In this document: one piece after another, positions 15,495 to 22,717 of the stretch
Numbering within the stretch: position 1 is the stretch's first letter
Layout: every line of letters begins with the position of its first letter
Origin: Microbacteriaceae bacterium 3FA27C10
GTDB lineage: Bacteria; Actinomycetota; Actinomycetes; Actinomycetales; Microbacteriaceae
Length of the DNA stretch: 64,000 nt
NCBI GenBank assembly: GCA_005502775.1
Contig: SCNI01000013.1
Location: forward strand, 26,283-90,282
Direction of reading: 5' to 3'
Position numbers and translations under genes: made by a program
Notes under the pieces: model-generated
The model's database searches: none
What the model saw: the letters and a program-made list of their open reading frames with translations, nothing else
What the model was told of the DNA's origin: nothing

Positions 15495-16697
15495 ATGACG
15501 ATCGGCATGCCACAGGGCTCGGGCGCGGAGAGCGTGGCCGCGGCCCTCTCCCGCGCCACCCTCGCCCTCGGCACGAGTGCTCTCGTGCTGGCTGCCGCCC
15601 TCGTGGCCCTGCGCAGCATCCATGCCTCGGGGCCGGGCCCGTGGGAGGCGCTGGTCATGCTGATCCCGCTCGCGGTGCTGATGGTGGTCACCTTCGTTCG
15701 CCGCGACCTGCCGAGCATGATCGTGTACCTGCTGCTCGGCACCGCGAGCATCGGCGTCTACACGGCCGTGATCCTGAACGACACGACGAACACGATCGCC
15801 GACTCGCCCTACATCCTCGGCCTGCCGCAGATCGCCTTCATCTACACCGTCGCCCCCACTGTTCTCGGCGCGCGAGCGCTCGCGTTCATCGTGGCGGCCT
15901 ACGCGGCCGGCCAGCTCGCCGCCCTCCTCGCCGCGCTGAACGCCGGCATCGCCCCCACCTTCGACTTCTTGACCGCTGCAGCCGCCGTCGTGATCATCGT
16001 CACCTCGGGCCTCAGCCTGCTGCTCGGCCGCCGCGCCGGCCGCGAGCTGCGGGCCGTCGAACGCGCCCTGCGGGACACGAGCGCGATGAGCTATCAGCAG
16101 GAGATCGAGAGCCAGGTGGTGGCCCTCTTCCACGACACCGTGCTGAACGAGCTCACGGTGCTGTCGCACCAGCAGCCCGGGCCCCTGCTCCCGGCCCAGG
16201 ATGCCGCGCTACGCCGAGACCTCGCGATGATCGCCGACGGCGCCTGGTGGCCCGACGAAGAAACCGGAGCCTCGACCGACGACGGCATCCCGCCCCGGGT
16301 CGCCGCCGTGCTGGCCGAGGCCCGCGGCGGGGGGCTCAGCGTCGACGTCGCGGGCGACCTCGCCTCGCTCGACCGGCTCGCCGCGCCCGTGGCCACCGCG
16401 GTCTCGCTGGCGCTGCGACAGGTGTTCGTGAACGCGCAGCAGCATTCGGGCGTGGAGCGCGCCGAGGTCATGGTGGACGGGGCGCCGGATGCGGTAGTCG
16501 TCATGGTCTCCGACGCCGGCCGCGGCTTCGACCCCGCCGCAGTACCGCCCGACCGTCTCGGGGTCGCCCAGTCGGTGCTCGCGCGCATCCGCGACGCCGG
16601 CGGTGAGGTGCAGCTCTGGAGCTCGCCCGGCAACGGCACCGCCTACATGTTCACCCTGCCGGTGGCGGCCGAGCACGCCTGGGAGGTGGAGGAATGA
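15495..16697 (+). CDS. Membrane sensor histidine kinase (NarL/DegS-type)
   Basis: A 400-residue protein. Five or six transmembrane helices occupy residues 20-180. A coiled linker leads to the dimerisation block with ALFHDTVLNELTVL (His213, the expected phospho-acceptor of HisKA_3-type kinases). The ATPase half has an N-box-like VNAQQHSG, the G1 box VSDAGRGFDP and a GNGTAYMFTLPV end. It would autophosphorylate in response to a membrane signal. AGGGGG precedes ATG 15495. No response regulator is adjacent, which is unusual for this family. It overlaps the next gene by 4 bases. Confidence 0.8.
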   Translation: MTIGMPQGSGAESVAAALSRATLALGTSALVLAAALVALRSIHASGPGPWEALVMLIPLAVLMVVTFVRRDLPSMIVYLLLGTASIGVYTAVILNDTTNTIADSPYILGLPQIAFIYTVAPTVLGARALAFIVAAYAAGQLAALLAALNAGIAPTFDFLTAAAAVVIIVTSGLSLLLGRRAGRELRAVERALRDTSAMSYQQEIESQVVALFHDTVLNELTVLSHQQPGPLLPAQDAALRRDLAMIADGAWWPDEETGASTDDGIPPRVAAVLAEARGGGLSVDVAGDLASLDRLAAPVATAVSLALRQVFVNAQQHSGVERAEVMVDGAPDAVVVMVSDAGRGFDPAAVPPDRLGVAQSVLARIRDAGGEVQLWSSPGNGTAYMFTLPVAAEHAWEVEE

Positions 16698-17914
16698 GGG
16701 GCTTCCTCTCCTGGCGCGGGGCGCCGCAGCGCTTCGATCCGGTGAGCGCCCGGTCGCTGTACCCGCTGATCGTCTGCGCGGGCGTGGGGGCGCTCGGCTA
16801 CGCCCTGGTGCGCACGGTCGGCGAGGTCGACTCCATCACCGACCCGTTCTTCGCCCTGACGGCGTTGTTCTTCGTGATCGCCGCCACGGTGCTGCTGATC
16901 GTGGTCACCGACCCGGTCAACACGCCCGTGCGCTTTCTCGGCTTCGGTATGGTCATCGTGGCGGCCAACCTCGCCAGCGTCGCCGCGAGCCTCGGCGCGT
17001 GGGGTGCGCCGGGCCACTTCTGGCAGAACTGGGGTCCGCTCGTGATCGGGGTGTTCATCCTCGCCTTCTCCGAGTTCCGGCCCGGGCGTGACCTCGCGCT
17101 CGCCACCGTCGTCTCCTGCTTCGCGGTGGGGTCGATGGCGGGTCTGCAGAGCGCACTCGCCCCGTCGGACGGGGTGCTGCCGTTCTCTTCGTCGATCATC
17201 GCGGTCATCCCCGTTGTGCTCTTCGGCGCGGGCGCCGCGGTGTTCTCGTACCGGATGAGTCTCGGGCTCTCCCGGGTGGCCGAGACGGCGGCCCGGGAGC
17301 AGAGCGGGCTGACCCGGCGGGTGCGCATCCGGTTGCGGGAGCTGCTTCGGGAGTCGGGGCGCGAGGCCCTGTCCGTGGAGCTGGTGCCGTTCCTCGAGGG
17401 CGTGCTGGAGCGCGGCGAGGTCACCGATGCCGACACCGAACGGGCCCGCCGCATCTCCGCACGGCTGCGCTCGGTGATCATCAGCGACATGGGGCTGCCC
17501 TGGCTGGAACGGCTGGCACGCGCACACCCGGGCGACCTCGTGGTGCACGACGACACGGCGCTCGCCGACCGCTTCACGATGGAGCAGAAGGTGGCTCTCA
17601 GAGCCCTTCTGGCAGCCCTCCTCGCCGCCCGGGCCGAGCAGCTCGGGTCGGCGCAGGGCGAAGCCGTCGGTGCTCCCTCCCGGGCCGCGGCAACCGCCTT
17701 GGAGCCGCCCCACGTGCGCGTGAACGGGGTGGGGAGTCACCGCAGCGTGTTCCTGCGCGCGCCTTTCGAGGGCGGCGACACCGCAGTGCGCTCGCAGTTC
17801 GGTACCGCCATCGCGGTCATGAACTCGGTGTTCGGTCGCGCCAACGTCACCGTCGGCGGCGGCGAACTCCGGATGTTGTTCGCCTACGAACCCGAGTCGT
17901 CGATTCCGTCGTAG
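16694..17914 (+). CDS. Membrane protein with degenerate kinase-like C-terminus
   Basis: A 406-residue protein with about six transmembrane helices (residues 20-190) and a cytoplasmic C-terminal region of about 200 residues. Overall layout copies the preceding kinase, but the HD phospho-acceptor motif and clear ATP-binding boxes are absent; only the helical region (IRLRELLRESGREALSVEL) and a late beta-rich end survive. It may be a pseudokinase partner forming a heterodimer with the upstream kinase (inference). The ATGA overlap at 16694 couples the two. Its 3' end overlaps the convergent TetR gene by 31 bases. Confidence 0.65.
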   Translation: MRGFLSWRGAPQRFDPVSARSLYPLIVCAGVGALGYALVRTVGEVDSITDPFFALTALFFVIAATVLLIVVTDPVNTPVRFLGFGMVIVAANLASVAASLGAWGAPGHFWQNWGPLVIGVFILAFSEFRPGRDLALATVVSCFAVGSMAGLQSALAPSDGVLPFSSSIIAVIPVVLFGAGAAVFSYRMSLGLSRVAETAAREQSGLTRRVRIRLRELLRESGREALSVELVPFLEGVLERGEVTDADTERARRISARLRSVIISDMGLPWLERLARAHPGDLVVHDDTALADRFTMEQKVALRALLAALLAARAEQLGSAQGEAVGAPSRAAATALEPPHVRVNGVGSHRSVFLRAPFEGGDTAVRSQFGTAIAVMNSVFGRANVTVGGGELRMLFAYEPESSIPS

Positions 17915-18765
17915 TCGCGGCTGCGCGGCTGCACCACCGGCATCTCGTCGATGCCCGAGCTGAGTCGGGCGATGGCCGCTTCGGCGTCGTAGTTGGGGTC
18001 GGGAACGATGAACGCCATGATGATGGCGTGGTAGGAGATCGCCGCGAGCGACACCTCTGCCGGCCGGCCCTCGTTGTCGACGTTGTAGCGCGCCTCGACG
18101 AGGTCGGGGATGGTGGTTCGCGAGATTCCGAGGCCCTCGATGATGGCCGCGGCCGCCACCACCAGGGGGCGGTAGTCGTCGTTGAGGTCGGGGCGCAGAC
18201 GGTAGCCCACCGCGGGCACGATGTTGCGGTAGAACACCTCCATCTGGTCGAGGAAGGCCAGCTCGCTGTTGCGCAGCGCTTCGATGATGCGCTCGCGCAC
18301 GCGGGTGTCGGGGTAGGAGAGCGCGGTCGACGAGAGGGCGACGTAGGTGCGCCACTGCACCGAGGAGGTGACCGACTCGAAGTTCTGCTCTGCGGCGATG
18401 CCGGTGACGTCGACCAGGATGCGGCGGCGGCCCTCGGCGGTGCGCAGTTCGTCGGCTCGGAAGCCGAGGTACTCCCAGGTGGCGACGAGCGATTCCTCGT
18501 CGGCCCGGCCCGGAGAGACCTGGTTGGCCACTTCACTGAGGAGCTCTTCGAAGAACGCCTCCTTCGACTCCCAGATGCGGTACACGGAACTGCGCGGAAC
18601 ACCGGCCTCTTTGATGAGGTCGTCCATCAGCAGGTGCTCGAACCCGACCGTGAGGCCGTTGGCCTGCACGAGGGACATCGCGGTGTCGAGCAGCTTCGTG
18701 CGCACTTCGTCTTTGGGCACCCGGGTGCGGCCGGCTCCGGACTTCGTCCAGCTGTTTTCAGACAT
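17884..18765 (-). CDS. TetR family transcriptional regulator
   Basis: A 293-residue regulator, long for the family. The DNA-binding domain covers residues 20-75, with LLMDDLIKEAGVPRSSVYRIWESKEAFFEELL as the helix-turn-helix. The ligand-binding part is large and ends in an acidic tail (YDGIDDSGS). AAGGGG lies before ATG 18765. Twenty-three bases upstream a palindrome (18789-18807) adjoins a rightward promoter for the LuxI-like gene, so it most likely controls itself and that operon. The ligand could be the product of the operon (inference). Confidence 0.85.
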   Translation of the reverse strand: MSENSWTKSGAGRTRVPKDEVRTKLLDTAMSLVQANGLTVGFEHLLMDDLIKEAGVPRSSVYRIWESKEAFFEELLSEVANQVSPGRADEESLVATWEYLGFRADELRTAEGRRRILVDVTGIAAEQNFESVTSSVQWRTYVALSSTALSYPDTRVRERIIEALRNSELAFLDQMEVFYRNIVPAVGYRLRPDLNDDYRPLVVAAAAIIEGLGISRTTIPDLVEARYNVDNEGRPAEVSLAAISYHAIIMAFIVPDPNYDAEAAIARLSSGIDEMPVVQPRSRDYDGIDDSGS

Positions 18766-18788
18766 AGTTGCCCCTTCTCAGCACCATT

Positions 18789-18837
18789 TTGAGACATAAC
18801 GTCCCAAGTTGCAAACGAATTGCCGCGCTTCTATGCT
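18789..18837 (+). promoter_or_regulatory. Probable TetR operator beside the promoter of the LuxI/ThiF operon
   Basis: TTGAGAC-ATAAC-GTCCCAA (18789-18807) is an inverted repeat with six of seven paired positions. One base further begins TTGCAA (18809-18814), then a 17-base spacer and TATGCT (18832-18837), a good sigma-A promoter pointing at the LuxI-like gene. A repressor on the palindrome would touch the -35 and also sit in the TetR gene's own leader. Confidence 0.6.
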
Positions 18838-18909
18838 CGGGACAACGGCAGCGTGCTTCGCGCGGACACGCCGGACGGCCATCCACTCCTTGATTACGGA
18901 GGATCTGAA

Positions 18910-18972
18910 GTGCTCCGGTTGATGACTGTTGTGACGGCGAAGGCTCGGAAGCTGACCGGTGTCGCGAATTGA
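18910..18972 (+). CDS. Candidate 20-residue leader/precursor peptide ORF
   Basis: GTG 18910 is preceded at a 7-base spacing by GGAGG (18898-18902), the best ribosome-binding site in the leader. It encodes MLRLMTVVTAKARKLTGVAN and stops at TGA 18970-18972, overlapping the GTG of the LuxI-like gene by 14 bases in another frame. It could be a translational-coupling leader. The C-terminal TGVAN recalls TGNAN of the microcin C precursor MccA, whose Asn is modified by a ThiF-family enzyme, and a ThiF-family gene is in this operon. The function is inference from sequence and context only. Confidence 0.4.
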   Translation: MLRLMTVVTAKARKLTGVAN

Positions 18973-19798
18973 TCGTTCGGTAACCAACGCGGAGGTCATA
19001 CCGGTCATCGCCGATTCCGCCGCGTTCGCGGCCGACCCCGAGGCTCGCCTCGCGACGGGGATCATCGGCATCAACGGCGTCGCGCTCCCCGGTTTCGAGA
19101 CGGCCTACCGGGAGCACTTCGAGTTCCGGCGGCGTGTCTACGTGGATCAGACCGGCCAGCTCGCGCCTTCCGACCTCTCCTCAGACGGCACCGACCGCGA
19201 CGACGACGACGCCCGCTCCATCACCTTCGGTGTGCTCGAGAACGCGCCCGACGGCGTGCGCGTGGTGGGCGTGGCCCGCACCATCATCAAGGGGAACGAC
19301 GGCACCGACCGGCCGCTGCCCGTGGAGGAGTTCTGCCCCGAGCTGTTCGCCGACGACCCGCTCGACCTCGGCAGCGTGGAGGTCTCGCGCGTGATCGCGC
19401 GGCACGAGCGCGTGGCCATGCAGGAGCTCATCCAGTGGCACCTGTTCGCGCTCATGTCGGCCTACTTCTCGGGCCACGACGTGGGCCGCACCTTCGCCAT
19501 CATCGAGCCGTGGCTCGAACGCCACCTGGCGGGCTGGCTCGCCATCTCGCGCATCGGCGAGCCCCGCTACATCGAGCACTACCTCGACTACAACCTGCCG
19601 GTCGAGTTCGACCTCGCTGGATCGGCCGCGCGCATCACCGAGCGCAACGCCACCATCCTGGGCACGCTGATGGCGGCCGACGGCGAGCTGGAGTACTTCG
19701 GGCGGGTTTCGCGGGCGCAGCGCGCGGCTGCGGCCGCGCCCGTCGCGGAGTTCGCCACGACGGCGCCGGAGCCGGCGACGGCCGTCGACGGCGGATGA
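18959..19798 (+). CDS. LuxI/FeeM-like acyl-amino-acid or acyl-homoserine-lactone synthase-like protein
   Basis: A 279-residue GNAT-fold protein. Elements line up with autoinducer synthases: FEFRRRVYVDQTGQ (near residue 55), the acidic DRDDDDARS, VVGVARTI, LPVEEFCPELF, and VEVSRVIA with the conserved Glu141 and Ser-Arg pair. LuxI/FeeM proteins transfer an acyl chain to an amino-acid-derived acceptor. A C-terminal Ala-rich tail is extra. GGAAG lies 7 bases before GTG 18959. Its stop overlaps the ThiF gene by 4 bases. The substrate is unknown, and a long-chain N-acyl amino acid is as likely as a lactone. Confidence 0.65.
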   Translation: MSRIDRSVTNAEVIPVIADSAAFAADPEARLATGIIGINGVALPGFETAYREHFEFRRRVYVDQTGQLAPSDLSSDGTDRDDDDARSITFGVLENAPDGVRVVGVARTIIKGNDGTDRPLPVEEFCPELFADDPLDLGSVEVSRVIARHERVAMQELIQWHLFALMSAYFSGHDVGRTFAIIEPWLERHLAGWLAISRIGEPRYIEHYLDYNLPVEFDLAGSAARITERNATILGTLMAADGELEYFGRVSRAQRAAAAAPVAEFATTAPEPATAVDGG

Positions 19799-20748
19799 AA
19801 TCGCTCGGCTCCCCGGAGTTCGCCCGCAACTACGGGTTCTGGAACGAGGCGGAGCAGCAGGCCCTGATGGGCGCCCGGGTGGCCATCGCCGGCGTGGGCG
19901 GCGTCGGCTTCCAGGTGGGCCTCAAGCTCGCGCGCATGGGCGTGGCGAGCTTCAGCATCGCCGACCCCGAGGACTTCGAGCCGCAGAACGCCAACCGGGT
20001 GCCGGGCGCGACCACGGCGACCTACGGTCGTGCGAAGGCGGAGGTGTTCCGTGAGCAGGTGCGCGAGATCAACCCGGCCGCCGTCGTGCACATCTACCGC
20101 GACGGCGTGACGGTCGAGAACGTGGGCGAGTTCCTCGACGGGGCGACGCTCGTGTTCGACGAGTCCGAGACCACGCATCCCGAGATCGGCACCACCATCG
20201 CGCGCACCGCGCGGCTGCTCGGCATCCCCGACCTCCTCGTGGTGAACGTGGGGTTCGCCGCGCAGGTGACGGCGTTCCATCCGCGCAGCCGCTTCACCTT
20301 CGAGCGCTTCATGGGGCTCCCGGCAGATGCCTCGCTCGAGGAGATCGCGGCCTCCACCGTGGACTACTCCAGGTTCCTGCCCTACATCCCGCCCTACAGC
20401 GACCTGCGGGGCCTGGTGGCGATGACCACGGATGCGCCCGACGGCTCCCGCATCTCGCTTCCGTCGATCTCGCCCGGCGTCGACCTCGCGAGCGCCATCG
20501 GCACCACGCAGGCGTTCCTGCACCTCACGGCGGCGGCCGGGGTGGACAATCGCCGCCGCAAGCCCATCTGGGCGCCCCGGCTGGCGTACCTCGACGCCTA
20601 CTCGCTGCGCGGGCGCGTGCTGCGTGCGGGCCGCGCAGCCCACCTCCGGCACGTGCTGCGCGCCGCCGTGCGCGACCGCTTCGGCCGCAACCCCCGCGCG
20701 GCCTACAGCCACGACGACATCGCGCGCCGCGCCTCCGGCTCCGAGTAG
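19795..20748 (+). CDS. ThiF/MoeB/E1-like adenylyltransferase
   Basis: A 317-residue Rossmann-fold protein of the E1-like superfamily. It has the ATP-binding GVGGVG (residues 33-38), EPQNANR with Arg68, the catalytic Lys81 in YGRAKAE, and Asp122 in FDESE, so adenylation looks intact. There is no CxxC zinc pair and no clear catalytic Cys loop, and no N-terminal peptide-binding domain as in MccB. It probably activates a carboxylate of a small molecule or peptide rather than ThiS. Translational coupling to the LuxI-like gene (ATGA) suggests the two act on one product. Confidence 0.8.
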   Translation: MKSLGSPEFARNYGFWNEAEQQALMGARVAIAGVGGVGFQVGLKLARMGVASFSIADPEDFEPQNANRVPGATTATYGRAKAEVFREQVREINPAAVVHIYRDGVTVENVGEFLDGATLVFDESETTHPEIGTTIARTARLLGIPDLLVVNVGFAAQVTAFHPRSRFTFERFMGLPADASLEEIAASTVDYSRFLPYIPPYSDLRGLVAMTTDAPDGSRISLPSISPGVDLASAIGTTQAFLHLTAAAGVDNRRRKPIWAPRLAYLDAYSLRGRVLRAGRAAHLRHVLRAAVRDRFGRNPRAAYSHDDIARRASGSE

Positions 20749-20795
20749 CGGCAGCGGGGCGTCAGCCGTCGCGGCGCGTCAGCCGTCGACGTGCC

Positions 20796-21038
20796 TCAGA
20801 CCGTGAGACGCGGAATCGGCCCGGTCGCCTCGACCGGCGTGTAGTTCTCGGCGGCGTCGGCGGGCGAGGCGTACGGCCCCGACCACGCGAACCGGTCGTG
20901 CCGGTGCGTCAGCTTCATGTGCCAGCCGTCTTTCAGCAGATAGACGGTGGCCAGCGGCGTGCTGGTCTCCGGGTCGTCGCCCGCCCGCCCGAGCGTGGCG
21001 ATGGTGCCCGTCTGCGCGAAGATCACAATGTCGTTCAC
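20796..21038 (-). CDS. Small hypothetical protein
   Basis: An 80-residue soluble protein. I chose GTG 21038 because GGGGGA lies 4 bases before it; the ATG at 21068 has no ribosome-binding site. The sequence (IVIFAQTGTIATLGRAGDD, LKDGWHMKLTHRHDRFAWSGPYASPADAAENY) alternates strands and a helix like the small DUF2188/DUF1508-type folds, but I cannot assign it. It is convergent with the ThiF gene. Two 13-base direct repeats, GCGTCAGCCGTCG (20759-20771 and 20776-20788), lie between the two stops. Confidence 0.6.
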   Translation of the reverse strand: MNDIVIFAQTGTIATLGRAGDDPETSTPLATVYLLKDGWHMKLTHRHDRFAWSGPYASPADAAENYTPVEATGPIPRLTV

Positions 21039-21125
21039 GATTCCCCCGATCGATTCCCCTGTTCTCATTATCGAGCGTATCCACCCCGTATTGACACTGT
21101 GTTACGAGAATAATAAGAATCCGAG

Positions 21126-21323
21126 ACGCCGCTGAGGGTGCTACGGCAGGGTTCTGTCAACCCGCTTCCGCGAACCGCCCGACCGTGTAATGTGAGGCCA
21201 ACGGGGACGTCTGAGGCGGGCCTGGATCATGGCCGTAAGGGTAACGGCTCAACATGGCAGGTCCGTTGGCGTCTCCTTGCGGGATGAGAGTATCGGGTCC
21301 TCTCATCCCGCTAAATTCTTTAA
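21126..21323 (+). ncRNA. Candidate structured small RNA or leader
   Basis: The 320-base gap between the small hypothetical gene and the VOC gene holds a consensus -35 TTGACA (21091-21096) and, 17 bases on, TAAGAA. Downstream the RNA can fold as nested stems: GGGACG with CGTCTC, GGGCCTG with CAGGTCC, CATG with CATG, and GCCGT with ACGGC. A separate 12-bp perfect hairpin follows (21279-21290 with 21300-21311) and then ATTCTTT. It matches no riboswitch or RNA class I know. It could be a free RNA ending at the hairpin or a leader for the VOC gene. Confidence 0.45.
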
Positions 21324-21358
21324 GCCCGCTCGGCGGTCCGGCCCGCTACGGTGTCTGG

Positions 21359-21757
21359 GTGAGACTGAATCGCGTGCACCACATCGCCGTCATCGCCACC
21401 GACTACGAGCGGTCGAAGGCCTTCTACCTCGACGTGCTGGGGTGCACCCTGCTCAGTGAGGTCTACCGGGCCGAGCGCGACTCGTGGATGGGCGACCTCG
21501 CCCTGAACGGCGAGTACCTCATCGAGCTGTTCTCCTTTCCCGATCCGGCCGTGCGGCCCAGCTGGCCCGAGGCCACGGGGCTGCGGCACCTCGCCTTCGA
21601 GGTCGACTCGGTGGCGGATGCGCGGGCCGAGCTGCTCGCAGCGGGAGTGCCCTGCGAGGAGTTGCGCACCGACCCGCACACGGGCCGCACGATGATGTTC
21701 TTCACCGACCCCGACGGGCAGCCCCTCGAGCTCTACGAAGCGGCCCCGGCTCTCTGA
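21359..21757 (+). CDS. gloA2: VOC family protein, GloA2/YaeR-like
   Basis: A 132-residue vicinal-oxygen-chelate protein. The opening LNRVHHIAVIATDYERSKAFYLDVLGC, the central RHLAFEVDSVADARAEL and the terminal FFTDPDGQPLELYE match the YaeR/SMU.1112c type of glyoxalase-like metalloproteins. Metal ligands would be His in HHIAV, Glu in YLIELF, His in RHLAF and Glu in LELYE. Substrate unknown. GTG 21359 is the natural start, since residues encoded upstream in the same frame belong to the RNA-rich leader and do not fit the family. Confidence 0.8.
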   Translation: MRLNRVHHIAVIATDYERSKAFYLDVLGCTLLSEVYRAERDSWMGDLALNGEYLIELFSFPDPAVRPSWPEATGLRHLAFEVDSVADARAELLAAGVPCEELRTDPHTGRTMMFFTDPDGQPLELYEAAPAL

Positions 21758-21784
21758 GCGTGGCCGCCGTCGCTCGCGGCCCGG

Positions 21785-22621
21785 TCAGGACGCGGGCAGC
21801 GCGCAGCGGTAGAGCGTCGACGCGCCGAGGATGAACAAGTCGCGCCGGTGGTCGACCCCGTCGGGGTTCGCCGCGTCGAGCAGCCACTCGAGCGTGGCCG
21901 CGTCTTCGTCGTTCAGATACTGCCGGGTGTCGCCCGTGAGGTGGTGCTGCAGCGTGGAGCGGATGTGCGTGCGGGCCTCGTCGGAGACCGGCGCCGGCAC
22001 ATCCCAGAGAAAGCTCTTCGTCTCCTCCACGACGAGGCCGGCGCTCTCGAGCACGACGTTCCACCCGTAGCGCGAGGTCACCGGATGCTCCAGCTCGCGC
22101 CGCATGCCCGTGAACCGCGCCGACTCCGCGGCTTCCAGTCGCGACATGAGGCCTGGGCGACCGTGCCCGAGCTCGAAGGGCAGGCAGCTCGTCGGCAGGC
22201 CGCCCTCTCCGACGATCAGCCGGCCTCTCGGGGAGAGCCGGGCGGCGAGCATCCGGAGCCCATCGACCTGGTCGGGCAGGTGGTGGGCCATCTTGCGGGC
22301 GATCACGAGATCGAACGGGCCGGGCTGGCTCCCGGGGTCGAGCGCGTCGCCGTGCTCCACCAGCACGCGGTCGCCGAGCTCGAGCGAGGCCACGAGGGAG
22401 CGGGCGGCGTCGAGCGACTCGTCGTCGTGGTCGGCGCCCACGATGTGCGTGCGCGGGGCCGCGTCGGCGAGGTAAGGGAGCAAGCCGCCCGGGCCGCAGC
22501 CGATGTCGAGCACGGTGGCGTGGGCGGCCGGATCGATCCACGCGGTCATCGCCTCGTAGAGCGCGGCGGAGAGGCGGTCGGTCGCCTGGATCTGCGGAAC
22601 CCAGCTGTGCTCGTGCGCCAT
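21785..22621 (-). CDS. Class I SAM-dependent methyltransferase
   Basis: A 278-residue enzyme. VLDIGCGPGGLLPYL (near residue 38) is the SAM-binding motif I; the acidic loop GADHDDES and FDLVIARKMAHHLPD (motif IV) follow. The rest resembles the ubiquinone/menaquinone-type methyltransferase fold. Substrate unknown. ATG 22621 is preferred; the frame also offers GTG 22681, which would add 20 low-complexity residues. It is divergent from the radical SAM gene, with the LexA box between them, so it could share SOS control if its promoter overlaps. Confidence 0.8.
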   Translation of the reverse strand: MAHEHSWVPQIQATDRLSAALYEAMTAWIDPAAHATVLDIGCGPGGLLPYLADAAPRTHIVGADHDDESLDAARSLVASLELGDRVLVEHGDALDPGSQPGPFDLVIARKMAHHLPDQVDGLRMLAARLSPRGRLIVGEGGLPTSCLPFELGHGRPGLMSRLEAAESARFTGMRRELEHPVTSRYGWNVVLESAGLVVEETKSFLWDVPAPVSDEARTHIRSTLQHHLTGDTRQYLNDEDAATLEWLLDAANPDGVDHRRDLFILGASTLYRCALPAS

Positions 22622-22693
22622 GGTGTCCACCGTTCTCGTGTTCTGCTCGCCTGCGCCGGACGCGCTCTGATCATTGTGCACCTTGACGCAGTT

Positions 22694-22709
22694 TCGAAAC
22701 TATGTTCGA
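22694..22709. promoter_or_regulatory. LexA (SOS) box before the Rv2578c-family gene
   Basis: TCGAAA-CTAT-GTTCGA matches the actinobacterial LexA consensus TCGAAC-N4-GTTCGA with a single change. It lies 9 bases before the ATG of the radical SAM gene. The M. tuberculosis homologue Rv2578c is listed as LexA-regulated in published work as I recall it, which supports the call. Confidence 0.8.
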
Positions 22710-22717
22710 ATGTCGGC

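Noticed and set aside
20759..20788. Direct repeat GCGTCAGCCGTCG as an attachment site
   Set aside because: The copies are only 17 bases apart and no integrase or mobile cargo is present; a local duplication is simpler.
21359..21757. A longer VOC protein starting at 21254
   Set aside because: The extra 35 residues come from the structured RNA region and do not fit VOC N-termini; GTG 21359 begins exactly at the family start.
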